A DNA stretch of 64,000 nucleotides, taken from assembly GCF_020283565.1 (NCBI RefSeq), contig NC_060060.1:45186015-45250014 (forward strand), given 5' to 3'. The notes under the pieces were generated by a model. The model searched no databases and was not told where the DNA came from. It saw only the letters and a program-made list of their open reading frames with translations. The stretch's first letter is position 1. The number at the start of each line of letters is the position of its first letter. This document shows, in pieces, positions 60,238-64,000 of the stretch. This stretch comes from Trifolium pratense (Eukaryota > Streptophyta > Magnoliopsida > Fabales > Fabaceae). Made by a program: the position numbers and the translations under genes.

Positions 60238-61315
60238 TTATATAGTTTTGGGAATATAAATGTAAAAATGAGACATTAAATGTAACAAAAAAAAAAATGA
60301 GACATTAAATGAGTCCAAATATCATTTATACACCCAAAAAAATTTAAAAACTATGATAATGAAAGAAATAGAAATAATAGAAAATGGAGAGGATCCGAAC
60401 TGGTACTATCCTAGCATTTATAAATTGTTGAAAAATAGAAAAAATAATTAGAAAAGCTAATGTATATTAGAAAATTCAAAGAGAGTATCTTTAAAGGATT
60501 AATCTAGCAATAAAAAGATATAAGTCTTGAATTCGAGAGGTTCTGATTTCAAGCTCCACTAGTGTTTTTAGAGGGAGGTAAATATGTAAATATTTTTGTA
60601 AGCATTTTTAAGCCTTAGATATTTCCTACTTTGTACTTGGACACTATCCCCCAATGGCGGAGCTAGACTAAATTGTTGGGGAGGGCTGCAATGGAGCATG
60701 AATTTTTTTTTTCTTCTATCATGGGCTAAAAATACATAAATTGTTAATTTTTGTGAGTCTTAATAACATGTCAAATATAATAAATGATTTTAAATTTTTA
60801 TACATTTTACATGAATTATATATGATATAAATTTTCAATTTGAATGATAAATTTTATACTCGTTAAAACATATCACCGTAAGCTTAGCTCAATGGTAAGG
60901 ACATCGATAAAAAAAGTAAATTTTGTACTTATTATAACATCACTATGAATCCCACAATTTGATTTCTCTAATATTATATATGTTGAAAATTTATAGGCTT
61001 AACTACACATTTGATCCCTTACGTTTATTTTAGGTTTCAATTTGGTCTCTTACGTTTAAAAAGTATCAATTTTGCCCCTTACGTTTATTTTAGGTTTCAA
61101 GTTAGTCATTTCCGTTAGTTTTGCCACTAACACCGTTTGAACAGTGCACGTGTCGGTGTGTCCAAGTGCCACGTGTCAGTCCACATATGCAAATTGGCTG
61201 CCACTTATGACAAAATTGACGAAAATGACTAACTTGAAACTTAAAATAAACGTAAGGGACTAAATTGATACTTTTAAAACGTAAGAGACCAAATTGAAAT
61301 CTAAAATAAACGTAA
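60238..61315. repeat. repeated PPR-flanking DNA, third copy
   Basis: Starts TTATATAGTTTTGGG precisely at the position where the Helitrons end in the other two copies, and runs through the MITE (60998-61315), whose right end is lost. Same orientation as the other copies and more diverged, so an older duplication. It begins only 55 bp upstream of the PPR6 start codon and so may contribute its promoter. Confidence 0.8.
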
Positions 61316-61708
61316 ATGTATTTATATATATTCTTGATCACAATTTGTGGTGGCAACATACATAGTAATCATTTTTAGGAAACAAAAAAGTTATACTTTT
61401 TTTAAGCAAAAATTTATTTATACTTCCTTGTTAAAATGTCTAAAATATATTTTTATTTCTCTAATATTTTATAGATATATTGACCGGTCTTTTTTTAAAA
61501 AAAAAATTGGCAACAAGTATATCATTATGGTTTGTGATGTTAATCAACATGACAATTTCTTTTGAAAAAATTCAACTAAAAATCAAAATAGTAGCCCCAA
61601 ATAATCGAACTTGGGAGACTATAATCACCAAAGCTTTGCTTACTTCATGTCTTTGTTTTTCCTCTTATAAGTTATAATAAGGTTGTTTATCAACTACGTA
61701 TTTATATG
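61316..61708. other. AT-rich DNA, no gene
   Basis: Separates the last PPR unit from the LTR element. No coding or repeat feature recognised; a CGAACTTGGGAGACTATAATCACC word at about 61607 recalls the flank near 57960. Confidence 0.35.
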
Positions 61709-61880
61709 TGTTAAGAATCATGGCATCCATAGAAAAGTAGAGAGAAAAGTAAAAAATTTGTATTGATGATAATGAGTACAATTACAATTGATAAGAAAAT
61801 TAGGTACAATTGACTTATTTATAGGCTAACTAACTAGACTAACTAACTAGTAACTAATGCAACTAACTATACCTCTAATA
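61709..61880 (-). repeat. probable 3' LTR of a second LTR retrotransposon
   Basis: On the minus strand it runs TATTAGAGG...TTCTTAACA (TA where TG is expected), contains CCTATAAATAAG as a TATA box, and is preceded by a purine tract GCGGGAGG. These features fit a 172-bp LTR of a copia-like element. The matching 5' LTR would lie beyond the right edge. Confidence 0.6.
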
Positions 61881-64000
61881 GCCTCCCGCAAGCTAGAAGG
61901 TGTTCACAACACTTCTAGCTTGGGATAAGGAATACAAAATTACATCGAATCAAAAGAAAATACAATGAGAGATGTCGAAAATACATCGGCCAAAACAACA
62001 ACTCAAATACAACTAGTAGTGCTTAACCACCATAAGGAAGAAACACAACTCATCAAAGCCAACTAAGGCAAAAGCTTAACCATCAAGTAGAAACCACAAC
62101 TCAAGGACTACTCGGAGGAAGCAACAAATCAATGCTTAACCATTAAGCAGAAGCCATAACTCAAGGCTTAACCACTTAACAGAAGCTAACATCAACATAG
62201 CCAACAAAGGGCACAAAGCTTAACCATCAAGAGTTCCAAACACTCATGACAGAAGCAAAAAAGAGAATGTCAGAAGAGGTCCGATGGCTACAAAGTAAAG
62301 CATCAATACTCAAGTTGTGCTAAAGGTAATTAGCTCATCTAAGGACCAACAAATCAAGGAGAAAGATCAAGTAGCGTGGTTGATGGCTAGAGAGTAAAGC
62401 ATCAATACCAATGTTGTGCTCAAGATGAGATAGCACATCAAAAAAAACCAACTAACCACTTGACAAAGCAAGCAAATACAACCTGCTCAAGAGATAGCAT
62501 AAATGCAACAAAGCCAATATGGCTAAGCACCTGCCTAAAACAGGGCAACAAAGAGTAGATTAAAGAACTCAAATCAGCCTTTAATCTTCAAAATCAGAGG
62601 CAAAACCAGTAGCAAGTCCAATAAGCCACTCACAAACCGCAAAGGCCAACAACAATAACAGAACTTTGTGCTACTAAAATCCCAAAGAATTCCTCCAACA
62701 TACAATAGGTGTGAGAAATGCTCCACTAAACCAAATCAAATTAATTCCATACTCTAGCAGTAACTTGTTGTAGGGCTTCACCAAATAGACAACAAGTTCC
62801 AAATTATTGGTAAGCCACGCAAGCTAAATCCATGAGCATGAGATTAACTATGTCTTCAGCCCATAAACACCAAACAGAGAAAAAACTAGAAATTCAAAGA
62901 ACCATCACTAATATATGCTTCCAATTCATAAGAAAACACCAAAGGATAACTGAAATATCCAGCAGAAGATGTATCCAGAATCGTGTGGCATATCATATCC
63001 ATTGCACAAGAAACTTGCAGTAAATCAACTCTGAAATCATCACTTGCAAGTTGCAACATAAACTTGCAATAACACAACTCATATGTAGTGTATCAATTGC
63101 AGATATCAACTCAAATTTGTTGCAATTAGGCTTCAAATTCAAAGAAAGGCAAGAACCAGAAGTAACTAATACACAACAGAATTGTCAAAAAGAAATATAT
63201 CTCAAACCTCAAAGCAATGAAGGTGATGGAGAAAACAGAGGCAAAGATCACCACCAAGAGCAATCTAAACTCCGAACCTTTGCATGTTAACGCAGAAAAT
63301 AACACTCCAAGAGAATAACAATCAACACGAATTCTTCCAAGAATCGGCGAATTGAAACCTCCGTCACTTTGAATCAAATCGCATCCTCTATGATGCGTCA
63401 TACCAAGCAATTATCAAATATCACAGTACCAGACATAGTCGTGATGAGATCGGAAGCGGAAATGAATGATTCAGTGAACTGAAATGCGATTGCAAATGGA
63501 ATCGCAAACCCTAGAATTTGGGGGAAAAGGAAGGGATTAAAGTTGCGATTAAAACAAAATCGCAATCGAACACGGAACAAGAATCAAATCGAAAAGAAAT
63601 CAAGAAATCGGATCGAGAACATGAATTGGAATCACGAAATTTGCAAAACGGAATCAAAATTGAACTCAATCTCACGATTCTGCCACTACCACATTTCAAA
63701 ACTCTGAAAGCCTTAATTAACGCTCTTCCTCAGACTCAACTGAATCAGCCTGCTCACGCTCTACCCCCATCTTCTTCGCTGCCCTTGTTCCTCCGCCTTC
63801 CACAGCCTTTTAAATTCCAAGGTACATCATCCACACCATGCAAACTCGACCAAATATTACAGTTACAGACACTATAATCAAATCTAGTGATTGATACAAA
63901 CCAAATATACAACACAAAAAAGGTAAAGGAAGATAATTTAACTTACTTTAGAAATAAGGAGTCCATGCAGTAACTAATCAAGCCAACAGCAAGACTATAA
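61881..64000 (-). mobile_element. internal part of a non-coding LTR element, runs off the edge
   Basis: Follows the purine tract of the LTR at 61709. More than 2 kb has no gag-pol motif: no YVDD, zinc knuckle or integrase signature in any frame. It contains a repetitive stretch (62020-62230) built on GCTTAACCATCAAG and ACAACTCAAGG words, and at 63390-63600 frames of 60-119 codons that I cannot assign. A large non-coding interior suggests a LARD-type non-autonomous element, or a deleted copia. The boundary beyond 64000 is not visible. Confidence 0.45.

Noticed and set aside
63398..63877. Frames of 60-119 codons on both strands near the right edge
   Set aside because: No domains, overlapping both strands, inside an apparently non-coding LTR-element interior.

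Overview
The window is nuclear DNA from a flowering plant, most likely a legume close to Medicago. This rests on AT-rich sequence with spliced genes, Ty1/copia, Helitron and legume-style MITE families, a TIR-NBS-LRR (TNL) remnant, and a tandem family of restorer-like PPR genes. The species call is inference from remembered family sequences; no search was run.

The backbone is a tandem array of P-class pentatricopeptide repeat (PPR) genes of the Rf-like (RFL) type, all on the minus strand. Four are intact, intronless and about 540-547 codons long, with mitochondrial-type presequences (7927-9558, 24323-25966, 52206-53849, 58554-60182). One is 5'-truncated (4874-5912) and one is frameshifted (34730-36423). 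The array grew by segmental duplication: 432-5912 matches 54951-60000, 6299-9600 matches 22693-26000, and 32400-36450 is a more diverged copy. Two PPR units sit between direct repeats (21967-22482/26118-26644 and about 56857-57935/60238-61315). The genes are mosaics of one another.

Between the PPR genes lie mobile elements and broken genes. There is a complete Ty1/copia element (15535-20664: 466-bp LTRs, 5-bp target duplication, one 1360-codon ORF). Helitron-like elements occur at 42820-47566, 54087-56856, a truncated copy ending at 3178, and fragments near 40709; several carry RPA70-like OB-fold exons. MULE-like terminal-inverted-repeat elements, a Stowaway and a Tourist-type MITE, a LINE remnant (38768-40480), SINEs, and the end of another LTR element at the right edge are also present. 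Broken host genes are a casein-kinase-1-like gene (28887-30982), an RPA-like gene with a duplicated exon (31418-31964), a TNL resistance gene (42473-50720), a dynein-light-chain exon (51167-51304) and one CYP707A exon (6056-6230).

The most informative structures are: (1) a 4.75-kb Helitron inserted exactly between A and T inside the TIR exon of the TNL gene, where joining the flanks restores the TIR motif in frame; (2) the mosaic RFL array, with a nearly identical 480-bp conversion tract and paralogues that differ at the RNA-specifying residues; (3) a long inverted repeat (26645-27285) built from a short degenerate monomer rich in telobox-like motifs; and (4) a four-fold tandem array of a palindrome-ended 192-bp MITE just upstream of one PPR gene.
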